From Gymnopilus junonius (Eukaryota; Basidiomycota; Agaricomycetes; Agaricales; Galerinaceae), in contig JADNYJ010000360.1 in assembly GCA_015501075.1 (NCBI GenBank), positions 1-33,070 of the forward strand: a stretch of DNA of 33,070 bases. Reading direction: 5' to 3'. The translations under genes were made by a program, and so were the position numbers. Shown piece after piece: positions 8,804-20,333 of this stretch (positions within the stretch are counted from its first letter, which is position 1; each line of letters opens with the position of its first letter). The notes below the pieces were generated by a model. It ran no database searches, was not told the origin of the DNA, and saw nothing but the letters and a program-made list of their open reading frames with translations.

Positions 8804-11800
8804 ATGAACCCACGAAATACCGAGGAGCAACTGACATTAAAAACCCTTCGTTTACTACAGATCAACCTCAATAAATCAAAAACTGCGCACTTAGAACTCA
8901 TAAACGGTAAGCTGGCAGAGAAATACGATATAATTTTAATACAGGAACCACATATAACAAAGTATGGCAACATAAGGACACCCTCGTACTTCCGACAGGT
9001 GTACCCAGGCGGGAGAAGAACCCTACAGACCACGGTAAGATCGGGCATCTGGGTAAACAAGAAAATCAGCACGAGACAATGGAAGGTGATCCCCATCCCG
9101 GACACGAACGATATCACAGCGATTCAACTCAACGGCGACTATGGGAGGCTATCCATATTCAACATTTACAACCCTGGCAACGACAACTCAGCAGAACGGC
9201 AACTCCAGCAGTACATCGAGTCCAACGGCCCGACGATATGTGCATCCGCCAACGACCACATGCTATGGGGAGGCGATTTCAACAGACATCACCCTCTGTG
9301 GGACCGGGACGAAGACGACCACCTATTCACGCGGGAAGCCCTGGCCGCAGCAGAGAACCTAATCGACATGCTCGGACAATACGGCATGGTCATGGCGCTT
9401 CCAAAAGGCATCCCAACTCTACAACATATGGTATCAAAGAAATACTCCCGGCCGGACAACATGTTCTGCACGGCGCACACCCTGGACAGATTCTCAAGAT
9501 GCGAAGTGGACCACGGAGCAAAGCCTGCCAAAACTGACCACTTCCCTATCGAAGCGGACCTCGAACTGGAACACGCGATCGCAAAAGAACTCCCGCAATA
9601 CAACTTCCGTATGGCTGACTGGGACGACTTCAACAAGAACCTTGCGGCGAGACTCGATGACATCCCTCAGCCCAGGCAGCTAAAAACAGAAGCTGAGTAC
9701 AACTCGGCAGTCAAAGCACTGACGGAAACAATCCAGGACACCATCAGAACACGGATAAAGCAGACAAGGCCCCTTCCGGAACACAAGAGGTGGTGGACGA
9801 GCGACCTCGAAGCACTAAGAAAAAGCAAGAACGCCGTCAGCAGCACCTCATTCCGCAACCGGGCAATCGCAGACCACCCTTCGCACGCCGAGAAAAAGAA
9901 AGCAGTGGACGACTTTGCGAAAGCGGTCCAACAGGCAAAACGAGACAACTGGAGCGAATATCTACTGGAGGCAAGCACGAGGGATTTATGGACGGCTAAC
10001 AGATACATCCGGGATCCCATCGGCGACGGCGGCAGACCTCGAATTCCAACCCTCAGGACCACAAACGAGTACGAAGAAGACGTCGAAATCACCAGTAACG
10101 ATGACAAGGCTAAAATCTTCGCAACCTCCTTCTTCCCTCCAGCACCAGACTCATCGCACGTACCGGAAAACTACGACTACCCGGAACCACTGCCAAGACC
10201 ACCCCCGATCACGAAACAACAAGTCGAACGCCACGTCCTCAGGCTCTCTCCGTACAAAGCTTGCGGCCCAGATGAGATCCCAAACATCGTCTTACAAAAA
10301 GCCATGCCATTACTAATCGATTATCTGACAGCTATCTTTCAGGCTACACTCGAACTGGGAGTATACTATGAAGACTGGAAAATCTTCACCACAGTGGTGC
10401 TCAGGAAACCTGGGAAACCCAACTACGGAATAGCCAAAGCGTACCGTCCAATCGCCCTACTCAACACGATAGCAAAAGTCATGACCGCAATCATCGCAGA
10501 GGGAATCAGCCATCTAGCCGAACAACACAACCTCCTCCCGAACACGCACTTTGGCGGCAGGCCGGGCGAACGACCACCGATGCAGTGCACTATCTGACCA
10601 GCAGAATCAAGGAAGCGTGGAGACAAGGCAAGGTCGCCTCAATACTATTCCTCGATGTCGAAGGTGCTTTCCCGAACACAGTAACCGACCAGCTCATCCA
10701 CAACCTATGCTGCAGAAAAATCCCAGAAGTATATGTGAAGCTAATAACGAACCTACTGACAAACAGGAAAACTAGGCTAAGGTTCGACGACTTCATATCA
10801 GAACTGATCAACATCGACAATGGCATCGGCCAAGGCGACCCCCTCTCAATGATTCTCTATATCATCTACAACGCAGGGCTTCTGGAACTAGTCGACCACG
10901 ACGAGGACGAAGACGCAATAGGTTATGTAGACGATGTGGCAATCCTAGCCATAGGTGACACCCTCGACGACACCACGGATAAGCTCTCCGAAATAATGCA
11001 CAGGAGGGACGGCGGGCTAGACTGGAGCTATACACACAACTCCAAATTCGAAATCACCAAATCGGTAGTGATGCACGCCACAAGGAGCCAGGATAACGGT
11101 GACGAGAATGGGAACCCCCGCCTCGAGCTAGACGGACAACTCATAGAGGAGGTAAAGAGCTTCAAATACCTAGGGCTACATGTCGACAGTCAACTTCGAT
11201 GGACGACACACCTGCAACAAGCCACAGAAAAGGCAACTAACTGGGTTCTAAACTTCCGTCGACTCACGCGACCGACCACAGGCATAAGCACGAAACTAAT
11301 GAAGCAACTGTACATAGCAACGGTGCTCCCAAAGATGACATATGGCCTCGATATCTGGTACACTCCGCCGACCAAACCTTTAGGATATCGACACAACATA
11401 GGTTCAGTAAAAGCACTCAGACAGCTCACAAAAATACAGCGAATAGCCACTTTAGCGATCACAGGAGGCATCCGGTCAACACCAACAGACCTACTCGACG
11501 CGCACGCAGGGCTCCTGCCAACTGACCTAGCACTACAGAAAATTTGCCACAGAGCCACGGTACGCATGGCTTCGCTTCCACGAACTCATCCACTTTACAG
11601 CATAGTCCGCAACGCAAGCCGCTCCCTGCCACGAAGACACAAAGCCCCAATCGACGAACTCCTTCGAATATTCGAGATCGACCCAACAAAGTTCGAGAAG
11701 ATAAAACCGGCCACGACCGCCCCAGATTACTGCCCCCCGTTCGAAACGACAATCGCAGTGAACCGTGAAGAATCAATGAAAAACGAACACGATGACCCAA

Positions 11801-12795
11801 GCCACTACAAGGTCTTCGCTGATGGCTCAGGGCACGACGACGGAATCGGGGCAGCAGCAGTCCTATATAGAAAGAACAACAACGAACCAATAGCCTCGCT
11901 CAGATGCACTCTCGGTGACACCACCTCACACACGACGTATGATGCGGAACTGGTAGGCGGCCTCCTCTCCATGTGGTTACTCAAGAAAGCCGGAACTACA
12001 GCATCAGACAGAATCAGCATATACATAGACTGCCAACCCGTCATCATCTCAGCTAAGTACCCGAAACCGAGAACAGGGCAGACATTACTGATGGAAATGA
12101 TATCCATAGCAAAACAGATACCCGGCAAGATCAAGTTACAATGGATATCTGGCCATACAGACGTCGACGGCAATGAAGAAGCGGACAAGCAGGCCAAGGA
12201 AGCAGCAAGCGGGGACAGCAGCAATGAGGACGACCTCCCGCCACTCTTACGGAACCCTTTGCCAACCAGCACGGCAGCGGAAAAACGGACTTATCACGAA
12301 GAGCTCAAGGAACTATGGAAGGACAAATGGAATACCTCCCCGAGAAAGACCCGCTTTGACGAAATCGACCCCGACTTCCCGTTCGCAAAATTCCGGAAGA
12401 CTATAACAGATAAGCTGAACAGAGCCCAATCCAGTTTACTGTTCCAAGTACGTACAGGGCACATACCGCTGAATGCATATCTACATAGGATCAACAAATC
12501 GACGACCGACAAATGCCCCAAATGCCGCGAACGACGGGGTGGCACCAGAGCCAGGGAAACCGTAGAACACGTCATCTTCGAATGCAGAGCGTACCGTCAG
12601 CAGAGGCAAGAACTATTGGTCGAACTCAAGAACGATCGACCCCGACTTTCGAAAATACTAGCAGACCCGAAGAAATCAAAGGCACTCCTCAAATTCCTCG
12701 CCAAGACACGCCGACTAAAAGACTTCGACCCCTCAATCTTACAACGCAATGTCAATAACAGCACGGACGACCAAGAAAGCGACCCGGACACTTAA
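8804..12795 (+). pseudogene. LINE ORF2: endonuclease, reverse transcriptase, RNase H (frameshifted)
   Basis: The frame from 8804 runs to a stop at 10597 and the protein continues in another frame to 12795. APE-type endonuclease motifs come first: LLQINLNKSK, LIQEPHI, WGGDFNRHHPLWD, KTDHFPIE. The reverse transcriptase follows: KACGPDEIPN, YRPIALLNTIAKV, FLDVEGAF (motif A), GQGDPLS (motif B), YVDD at 10924-10935 (motif C), KYLGLHVD. RNase H keeps its acidic residues (FADGS, YDAEL, YIDCQP, and GHTDVDGNEEAD). The end has CPKC..H....C, a Cys/His motif common in this clade. One base is missing near 10561-10570, inside the FGGRPGRTTTDA block, so the copy cannot make full ORF2 unless this is a sequence error. 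Confidence 0.93.
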
Positions 12796-13263
12796 GCAAA
12801 CCTCACACCCTCTTATAAATCACAAAACACCCTTACAATTCAAATCACCCGATCCACAATGAGGTTGGACAGGAAGACAAGAACATCGAAAGGGAAGACA
12901 GTAATCAACACGAACAGACACCAAGGCCAACACCCAACTCTCATCGTGCCTTCTGCGAAAGCAGACGGGTGCGCAAGCAGAAAAATACGAACATCAGCAA
13001 GATCAAGAAAAACGACCAACTCATAGTGCCAAATCACAAATGCCGGAGGAGCTGCAAACGGTTGTGGATCAGCCGGGCCTCTAGCACGGGGACGTATGCG
13101 CCCCGGGAGGTGCAAAAGCTCAATGGCAGCCGGATACGGGGCGAAAGGCGGCGGGACCGCAAGATTTGTGTATTAGGCACTACATGTAGATACAAAGCCA
13201 AGGTGAGGGCCCACCCTCCAGAGGCGTAAAAACGTTTCAAAAAAAAAAAAAAAAAAAAAAAAA
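12796..13263 (+). other. LINE 3' untranslated region and A tail
   Basis: No coding frame of note. The stretch is A- and C-rich, then G-rich near 13030-13160, and ends in 25 consecutive A bases (13239-13263). The tail shows that the 3' end of the element is complete. Confidence 0.85.
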
Positions 13264-13271
13264 CCCGCTTC
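13260..13271 (+). repeat. Right target-site duplication of the LINE
   Basis: AAAACCCGCTTC repeats the sequence at 6850-6861. Its A bases are shared with the end of the tail, so the exact left border is uncertain by up to four bases. Confidence 0.85.
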
Positions 13272-13328
13272 ACCATTTTCCCCGTACCCCATCGACCACC
13301 CAACCAAAACCCTTCTACCCCTCTCACC

Positions 13329-14599
13329 ATGTCTCACTTCCCGGAAGAACCCCTCGACTCTCCCTCAGGATACTTTCCTGGCCGACTCAACCAAACGCTC
13401 AACAACGGATGCTGGACGATCCTACGCAAACTCGGATGGGGCTCTCATTCATCTTGCTGGCTCGCTGTCGATTCTAAAAATCCTGACAACATCGAGGCGA
13501 TCAAAATCTACACAGCAGCTGCAACGAAGGAGCCTAGATCGACGAATGAACGTGATATCCTCCAAACATTGTGGGATTTCCAGATTATTTCGAGCGTTCC
13601 TGTACAAAGGAATAGCTTTTACGAGGAGAGTGAGGTTGGGCGTCATTTATGTCTCGTTCATCATACTCTTGGCCCTAGTATTCTATCATTTCTTGACAAC
13701 GATACGCCTCAAGGCAGTTATCTGCCGCTTCATATAGCCAAAAACGCCATTGGGGAGGTAGTAGAAGTTCTGTGCTCTTTACACGAGAAGGGCATTATTC
13801 ACGGAGGTTCGTTTAATAATTATATGGGCCGTTGCATATTGATTGACCACTCTCTAAAGCTGTCACCACTGACCACATCCTGTTGTCTGCGTCTCAACAA
13901 GGACCTCATATTCGAGATTATTTGTCAAGGAACCCCTCGATTCCCGGGGAAGACGTGATGGATGCTCAAGGAAAACTTCGCCATATCGTTAAATCCCAGC
14001 CTCTCACCACCTCTGGGCTCAGCCGTCAAAGTACTGCAGCGGACTTTGCGAACTTTGGCATGTACCTGATTAACTACTCGCATAGTAAGCCAACCCTATT
14101 TCGTATTTTCCCCTAGCGAGCTCTGAAAACGATGAATCTTAGCGCGGATACTATCTGACAACGTCCCGCTCGACGCCCCTTCAGCTTTCTTACCTCCAGA
14201 ATCTTCAGTCAATGGTGCGAAAATTAACACAAAGGCAGATATTTGGATGTTAGGCTGCACCGTACGTATTACCTCTCCTCTTTTCCTTGACGCGTCCTCC
14301 TCTAATCCTCATTGTAGATTTACACCTTAATCGTCGGCCATCCTCCATTCGAAAGCTCCTCAGGGCCGTTATCTCCTGAGAAGGTAGAAGAAGTCGTTGA
14401 TGGTGCTAAGACTGCGATTGCAGCCACGAATGCCATGTCAGCGGAAGACGCGAAAAAGACCGCGTCGATAATCAAGGCCTGTCTGAAGTACAAATCCGAG
14501 GAACGTCCTACCGCCCTTGACCTGATCGGATATAAATGGGTTGCCGAAGGGTTGATGTGTTCTTGCGGATGGTGTTCGTCTAGATCGAACTCTTCGTAA
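13329..14599 (+). CDS. SRPK-like protein kinase paralog, copy 2 (pseudokinase, frame intact)
   Basis: Four exons, 13329..13806, 13860..14084, 14143..14261 and 14318..14599, give 367 residues with introns of 53, 58 and 56 nt. The glycine loop LGWGSHSSCW is at 35-44 and the ATP-site lysine is K59 in EAIKIY. The catalytic loop (158-165) reads HGAVTTDH: the catalytic Asp is Ala and the metal-binding Asn is His. The DFG site (224-226) is NFG, so its metal-binding Asp is Asn. ADIWMLGCT (266-274) and a C-terminal CSCGWCS (355-361) are kept. Catalysis therefore looks lost although the fold and the frame are maintained, which suggests a scaffold or decoy role or very recent relaxation. The LINE ends 66 bases before the ATG and probably cuts the gene off from its promoter. 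Confidence 0.88.
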
Positions 14600-14897
14600 T
14601 AAAACAAAAGTTTTTTTGTAATATGTACTTGTTTGTAAGCTTGACCATGCATACATTTCTTGATAGACAACAAGTGCACCATTGAACGATATCTGTGAAA
14701 TGGATATCGACATCGTACTTCACCATCCTCCGTAGACGCGATTACACTATATCATGACCACTGAGCTAATGAATGGGAACGTTCATCCACGGTTGAAATT
14801 GTATACAACAGAATGATAGAATGAAATAAATGTACATGACAGATCAAACTAATACCTTTCTCATGAATCTCAGAGGGCGATCAAACTACGACAAGCA
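14600..14897. other. Convergent intergenic region
   Basis: Shared 3' side of kinase copy 2 (plus) and the dioxygenase gene (minus). AATAAA-type sequence occurs near 14825-14830. No gene is seen. Confidence 0.5.
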
Positions 14898-16359
14898 TTA
14901 CTGTGAAGTATAATTTGCCCCTCCCTTGGACGCATTCCTAATTTCCGGTTCAGGAGGGAATCGCTCACTATCTGGAGTCGCCGAAGAATAAAGCTTCTTC
15001 CACGTAGGCTCAAGCTCAGCAGGTAATTTCCACGCCAACTCGTCATTGCGGAGCCACAGACGAAGAAGATGACGGCTTGAAAACAAGATGAGCACAACGC
15101 CAGATGAAAATAAATGGTCAAACGCGTACGTCTTCTCAGCACCATCGACATAGCCGTCCCTTCCATGGAAAATGCTCAGGTTGTTGATGTATTGTACGTC
15201 ACCCTTCTCGAAACTCAGTCCCAAGGCGTATTTCTCAGCTAGGTAATGGATCGTGTCCAGGGCTTCTGCTTGAGCCTCGGTAATCGGGGGTATCCCTTCT
15301 GAGCGCGGCAGGCCAAGGAAACCTGTGAAGATGCGGCGGGCGTATTGGATAATAATTTTTTCATCTTCGTAAAAGAGCAAGGGGCGAGTCGTATAAGGAG
15401 GGTTGCGACCAAAGCTAAACGAATTATGTCATAAATAAGTAAAGATCAAGAACGACCCCCTTGATGGGATTAAAATGAAGATACTAACTTGTCCAACGGC
15501 CAGGGCTCAGAGAGCGTCTTGATAAGATCAGGTCGCGTCTCGGCCAATTCGTTGTAGACCTTCCAGCTACTGCTGATCCTCGACACACCACCTTCAGCAG
15601 CTGTCTCCAACACGAAAAGGGAGATGATATCCCCAATATCCGTATGGAAAACTTGCTTATCGGTCGTATAAGCCGGAGCTCCGATAGTTTTGAGCGGGTG
15701 CGTCTGCGTCAGGTCCTTGATGTGAGCGAGGACGGAGTCGTCGATGTCCTGCACACCTCTCTTGTTGCCGACGTAGGATGAGAGACCAGCGTAAATGAGG
15801 ATGTTGTCCTCACGAGAATATGAATCGACAGGAATAGTCTTAAGCACGAAGAAACCACGACCAGTATGGAGTTGGTGAGATAAATCTTTCAGGACAGGAC
15901 CGAGAGTGGGCAAAGGGAAAGTCTCAGGAGCAATGTGACCGAAAGGCTTATTCAGACCTAGAACCGTAATTAAGAAATATTACATTCTACCACAAATAAA
16001 TAGGGCGTACCATGGAAGTGCTTAACAGCGTCATCAACCTCCTTCAGCTGTTCTTCGTTAAGCACATACTCCCACTGCGCAGGATTTGTCCAGTCCTTGG
16101 CCTCCCACACAAGCGGCGAATCCAGCTTCTGCGGGAACCCAGCAGGAAGTGGCGTCTTAGGTAGTGTCGGATCTTCAGCGAGGCGACGCGATGTCCTGGC
16201 CTTCCATTTCGCTTCGTCGGGGTGGTATTGGATGTCAGGCTGCTTTGGCCCTTTGTCTTCGACCTTGATGGTAGAAAGCGGCTCGGCCGTGGGCGCAGAC
16301 GAAAGGCCAAGTTTAGAACTGAACTGGTCAGTGATGCGGGCGACGAGAGTAGCAGCCAT
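14898..16359 (-). CDS. TauD/TfdA-like 2-oxoglutarate, Fe(II)-dependent dioxygenase
   Basis: Four exons, 16359..16011, 15957..15489, 15414..15130 and 15075..14898, give 426 residues with introns of 53, 74 and 54 nt, all phases agreeing. The fold is the TauD/TfdA double-stranded beta helix. The iron-binding HxD is H221-T-D223 in VFHTDIGD and the distal His is likely H356 in NLSIFHGRDGY, followed by the Arg-rich RHLLRLWLRN (369-378) that usually holds 2-oxoglutarate. Members hydroxylate small acids such as taurine or sulfonates, but fungal relatives of this long type are mostly uncharacterised, so the substrate is open. There is no clear signal peptide. The gene is complete and convergent with kinase copy 2. 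An upstream in-frame ATG is not evident, which supports this start. Confidence 0.92.
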
Positions 16360-17347
16360 GAGTGGTACTGGTATTCTGGTAATGAAAGAGCTTGGTCATG
16401 AGTCAGAGGTATGAGGTTCATATATGATATGTCAGGCGCGAGCTTTGCAAAGAGGAAGCTACTATGGTGCGAGATGGCGTTCGTGAGATAAGCTCAGGTG
16501 ACATACGTTGGAGAGATGAAATATCCTCGGTTGAGGCAAAGATGATTGGAATCATGAAATATGAGCCATTTCGTTGAAAAGAGTGGATAAACGAGGAGGA
16601 AGGGTTTCTATGTTCGCAGAAGGTTGGAAAATGACGGCGAGAGACCAACCAACCGGAATTGCTTGTACTGCCGGATTGCCGACAGGACTTCGGCCGACAG
16701 GTGCAAATATGCAAATACTGACACTTCAAAATTCGCTGGAGAAATTAATAGATCGACTATTGTTGGATTATTGATATTATATCTTATCACAGATAGTAGT
16801 AATCAAACCAGGAGTTTAATAAGCCGTTCGCAATGGTGATTAACCAGGTCCAATCCTGTCATCGAATTGCAAGGATCAAATTGAAGGCGATGGACCGCTC
16901 TGGAACACCAAATGTCGATGCGGAGGCTTCATTTATGTTTCATATTCTCTATGGCGATGAGAGAGTTGTATTTGTGTATAATGTCATTGCACTATGTAGA
17001 GCGCTTAACAAGGGCTGCAAGATAATGTTCCATCAAAGAAAAAAGTTTCCTTGTCATTGATGGCGAAGGCAAGCAATGCGAGCCACAGAGATGACATACA
17101 GGTGACACGCTGAAGCAAAATTAAAGACAGCAAAGACGATCTGAGGTCTGAACGTTCAGATACAATTTGGCAGTCAAACGGAATATAAATGTGTGAACAA
17201 ACCTGATAATAAAAAAGCTCGTAACATGTAACAGATGTCGGATGGGCGATACAAAGCGATTAGGCTGGATTTCCTCCTGCAAACTGGAGAAGAAGTATGA
17301 GAAATTCAGTTCACATGGGGCTCTTCCGTCTCTGCTCCTTGTTCCGC
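16360..17347. other. Intergenic region
   Basis: About 1 kb upstream of the dioxygenase and downstream of a decayed minus-strand gene. Frames at 16418-16729 and 16833-17060 are open but lack motifs or splice context. The part around 16770-16810 is AT-rich. Nothing is called. Confidence 0.4.
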
Positions 17348-18280
17348 TCATTTAGATCCTAATGCCGAGATAAATTTCTGGCCTAGAATCCTTGCAGCCT
17401 CTCCGATCTTACTGCACTGGTAAGCATCAGAGAAAACTTTATAGAGAGGATCGCCTGCCCGCGCCTGAGGAAAATAAGCATCATTGGCTAGAAACGCCGT
17501 CACGAGCCGAGGACCCTGACTCTCCATAAAATCGAATGCCTTGACGGAATGCATGAATCCCTTTTCGAACCAGTGAGGCAGATCGAGCTTTTGCGTGGGG
17601 CGAACAAAAAAGATCGATAAGTTTCGCCTTCAGAGCAAGGGGAACAGGATAGATACGCGTCATGCAATACGCGCACGATACCGCAGCGTCATTTTCCAGA
17701 ATTCGGTATTATTGTGGTCGAAAAACTCGAGGGGAGTTGGGGATAAAATGGTGTTGCCAGACGGTTGAAGAGCAGCATTAATAGTTTGTAACTGCCAGAA
17801 TTCTTCTGATAACGCACCACATTTATCCCTGGAATGGGACTTCTTAATCACCTCTGGGATGTTTTTCGTATAAGAAAAGATTATTTGTGAAGGAGAGTAC
17901 GATGTACGTACTGCTGGACTGAAATAAATATTCCTAAGGCTACCATGTCCAATCCTAACAATTGCTTATAGACCAAAAAATCAGCCAATTCTTGCGCGTA
18001 AACGTATTCTAAAGTGAGTTTTCTTACCGCTGAAGCATATCCATGGCTAGATAAATGTCTTGACTGACGCAGCGACGCTGATGGTGGTCAGGAATAGGGG
18101 TGGTTTCAATTTCCGATCCGAGTTCCGAGCATTCACGGCAACGGGCAAGGCCGGAAAGCACGTGCAGTGACTTAGATAATCCGTCTAAAACTGGAACAGG
18201 CGTCGACCTTTTCCTGTCGCGACTCCCAACTCCTCCTCCTCCAACGTTTCAACGCTCGCGAACGTACATTTTGAGACTTT
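17348..18280 (-). pseudogene. Unrecognised decayed gene
   Basis: On the minus strand several adjoining frames read like one protein. From upstream: a frame with LDGLSKSLHVLSGLARC and PIPDHHQRRC to AMDMLQR, then EYVYAQELADFLVYKQLLGLDM, then KKSHSRDKCGALSEEFWQLQ to EFW, then AAVSCAYCMTRIYPVPLALKAKLIDLF, then RPTQKLDLPHWFEKG to the end ISALGSK with TGA at 17348-17350. Joining the last three needs a missing base near 17692-17697 and one extra base in the A6 run at 17606-17611 (T6 in the gene's sense). The first intron would be only 19 nt, and no clear start codon is found, so the gene looks broken at both ends. No family is recognised. Confidence 0.45.
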
Positions 18281-18510
18281 GGGTATTGGGCAGTCTTTTT
18301 TGACCTGCGGGAGTGAGTAATCCTCGACATGAATGTTTAAGCGTACTTGGAACCTGACTTATAATAGATGTGGGGCTTGACACGCATCCATGGTTGGGAT
18401 AACATGAGGCGCGAACCGGTAGATGAATGATATCCTCGTTCAAGCTTCAAGTCTCCTCTGTCCAGCAGTTGTAGTCAAGGCTTGCCTGAAGGTTGACGCT
18501 GTATCTTGTG

Positions 18511-18517
18511 TATAAGA
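18511..18517 (+). promoter_or_regulatory. TATA-like box of the AA9 gene
   Basis: TATAAGA lies 108 bases before the AA9 start codon, followed by a pyrimidine-rich leader (about 18540-18605). Position and leader fit a fungal core promoter; the function is inferred. Confidence 0.4.
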
Positions 18518-18618
18518 TACCCCTTACAAGCGTACGTACCTCTTTACTCTGCTTGTCAACCTGCTTGTCTGACTCGCTTTCTAGATTTCGAGTTACTTCC
18601 TTACAAATCTCAATCTCA

Positions 18619-19732
18619 ATGACGATGAAGAAGTCCTTGATTCTTCCTCTCTTCGCAGCTACCTATGTATCCGCGCATGGCTTCCTCTACAAGCTTGGCG
18701 TCAACACCCAGACCTACACTGGCAATTTGCCCGGTGCGACCCCAGCGCCGAGTGTCATCCGGGAGATCAGCACTCAGGATCCTGTGAAAGGCGCCAGTAA
18801 TCCATCCTTAACCTGCGGCATGAACTCGACAGCCGGCTCTCTTGTTGCGGATGTGAACCCTGGGGATGCTATCACGCTTGATTGGCGGGATGCTGATCTT
18901 AGCAACGTACCTTTTTTCTTTATCTTCCATGCACGACACTGTTTTTGATACAATGCATACTTGCAGTGGCCGCATAGTACAGGACCGATGCTCACCTACA
19001 TGGCCAACTGCGGAGCAATGACTTGCGACAAATACGACATCACTCAAGCCAAATGGTTCAAAATCCAACAACTTGGCATGAAAGACGCGAATTCCTGGTA
19101 CCTGGCCGACATCGGTATGGATCATGCTCACTCCCTCCTAATTTTCCTTCTTTCTCACTCGCCCCCCCCATTCTTCAGCCGCAGGTCAAGTCGCAAACTC
19201 GTCCATTCCATCCAACCTCGCACCCGGCAACTACCTCATCCGCCATGAAATTATCGCTCTCCAGATCGCGGTCAGCGTAGGTGGAGCCGAGTTTTATCCT
19301 GCCTGTGCCCAGCTCCACGTGGGCGGTTCTCAGACCGGCGCCCCTCAAGCAAGCGACCTCGTCAGCCTTCCAGGTGCCTATAGCGACACCGACCCTGGCA
19401 TTTACACCCCAGACGTCTACAATCCAGGCTTTACTTACACTTTTCCTGGTCCTGCTATCGCTAGCTTCATTACCAGTGACTCGGCGAGTATGGGTGGCTC
19501 TCAATCTTCTTCTTCTAGTAGTGGCGGAAATTCGACAGCTCCCCAATCGGCGGCGCCCTCTGCTTCTCCTAATTCTGGAGCCGGTTTTCCTTCTCCTACG
19601 AATGCTCCATCTTCATCTAAGAGTTGCCGAGTCGTGAAGACGACTTCTTCCCAAAGCAGTATCCAAGCTCGTCACATCAACCGCTTTATGAAGAAACTGC
19701 GCTTTTCACCTTCTCTCTCTGGTCACCACTAG
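18619..19732 (+). CDS. AA9 lytic polysaccharide monooxygenase, secreted
   Basis: Three exons, 18619..18906, 18967..19114 and 19179..19732, give 329 residues. A signal peptide covers residues 1-19 and cleavage would expose H20, the first ligand of the copper histidine brace (SAHGFLY). The second His is H99 (NWPHSTGP) and the axial Tyr is Y185 (AEFYPACAQ). The PGAY..TDPGI and FPGPAI motifs close the catalytic domain near residue 245. A Ser/Pro-rich linker and a basic tail with a lone Cys follow; no cellulose-binding module is seen. AA9 enzymes cleave cellulose or related glucans oxidatively outside the cell. Position 174 in the RHEIIALQ motif is Gln where most members have a second-sphere His. 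The start could also be the second ATG at 18625. No breaks. Confidence 0.93.
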
Positions 19733-20333
19733 TACTATTCACGTTATGCTGTTCTCGGTAAGCTTTCTCGACCAATTGAATATTTCTATCATTGTGACGA
19801 AACTTTGCGTTCAGGGCTAACTCTGCTGTGTTATAGCATTGAATGCCGTATCACTCATAAAGTCAAGGTCGGTAACAAAACCAACCCTCTCTTCAAATTA
19901 TTCTTATTAATTCACGCGTCTTTTTAGACTGACGTATTTCTTTATCACCATCATGTAACATAAGGCGTCCATGATTAATTTATCCCCTTGTATTTAATTT
20001 TAACTTACGAATCGTCCATCTCATGGTCATGGCATGCGGCGCCTCATTATCCATGGCTTGCCAGCTGCGGCGGATGGAGCATACGCTCGTGGTATATGGC
20101 ACTCTCTGGCCATAACCTGCTGCGCCTACTTATGAAGGTGTGGAAACAATATATAATGATCATGATACCGATACCAATACAAGTCGTACTGCATACATCC
20201 GTGTGTATAGTCCTCACAAATGAAACCGTCATCCTCCAGCTTGTTCCTAGTCAGCGTTCGGTACTCTCACAGCAACAAGTTCTGCTGATGACCTCGTTGT
20301 CGACGGAAGATAGTAGTACCAGGCGTCAGCACT
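19733..20333. other. Intergenic region
   Basis: Convergent spacer between the AA9 gene (plus) and the coiled-coil gene (minus). A plus frame at 19988-20374 is open but has no motif and overlaps the end of the coiled-coil gene on the other strand. It is AT-rich at 19900-20000. Nothing is called. Confidence 0.45.

Larger units (their letters stand above)
6862..13263 (+). mobile_element. Non-LTR retrotransposon (LINE), Tad1/I-type, near full length
   Basis: A 6.4 kb element with a 184-bp 5' leader, ORF1 (7046-8617), ORF2 (8804-12795, one frameshift), a 3' untranslated region and a 25-base A tail (13239-13263), flanked by a 12-base duplication. ORF1 has three CCHC zinc knuckles; ORF2 has APE-type endonuclease, reverse transcriptase, RNase H and a C-terminal zinc-binding motif. 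This domain order with RNase H fits the I superfamily and the fungal Tad1 clade. The base composition, rich in A and C on the coding strand, differs from the host genes. Insertion is by target-primed reverse transcription, judged from the A tail and duplication. Confidence 0.95.

Noticed and set aside
8473..8874. Open frame between LINE ORF1 and ORF2
   Set aside because: Overlaps both LINE frames in another phase and has no motif; the overlap follows from the A/C-rich composition.
16097..16414. Plus-strand frame of 105 codons
   Set aside because: Lies opposite exon 1 of the dioxygenase, whose minus-strand reading is supported by homology motifs and introns.
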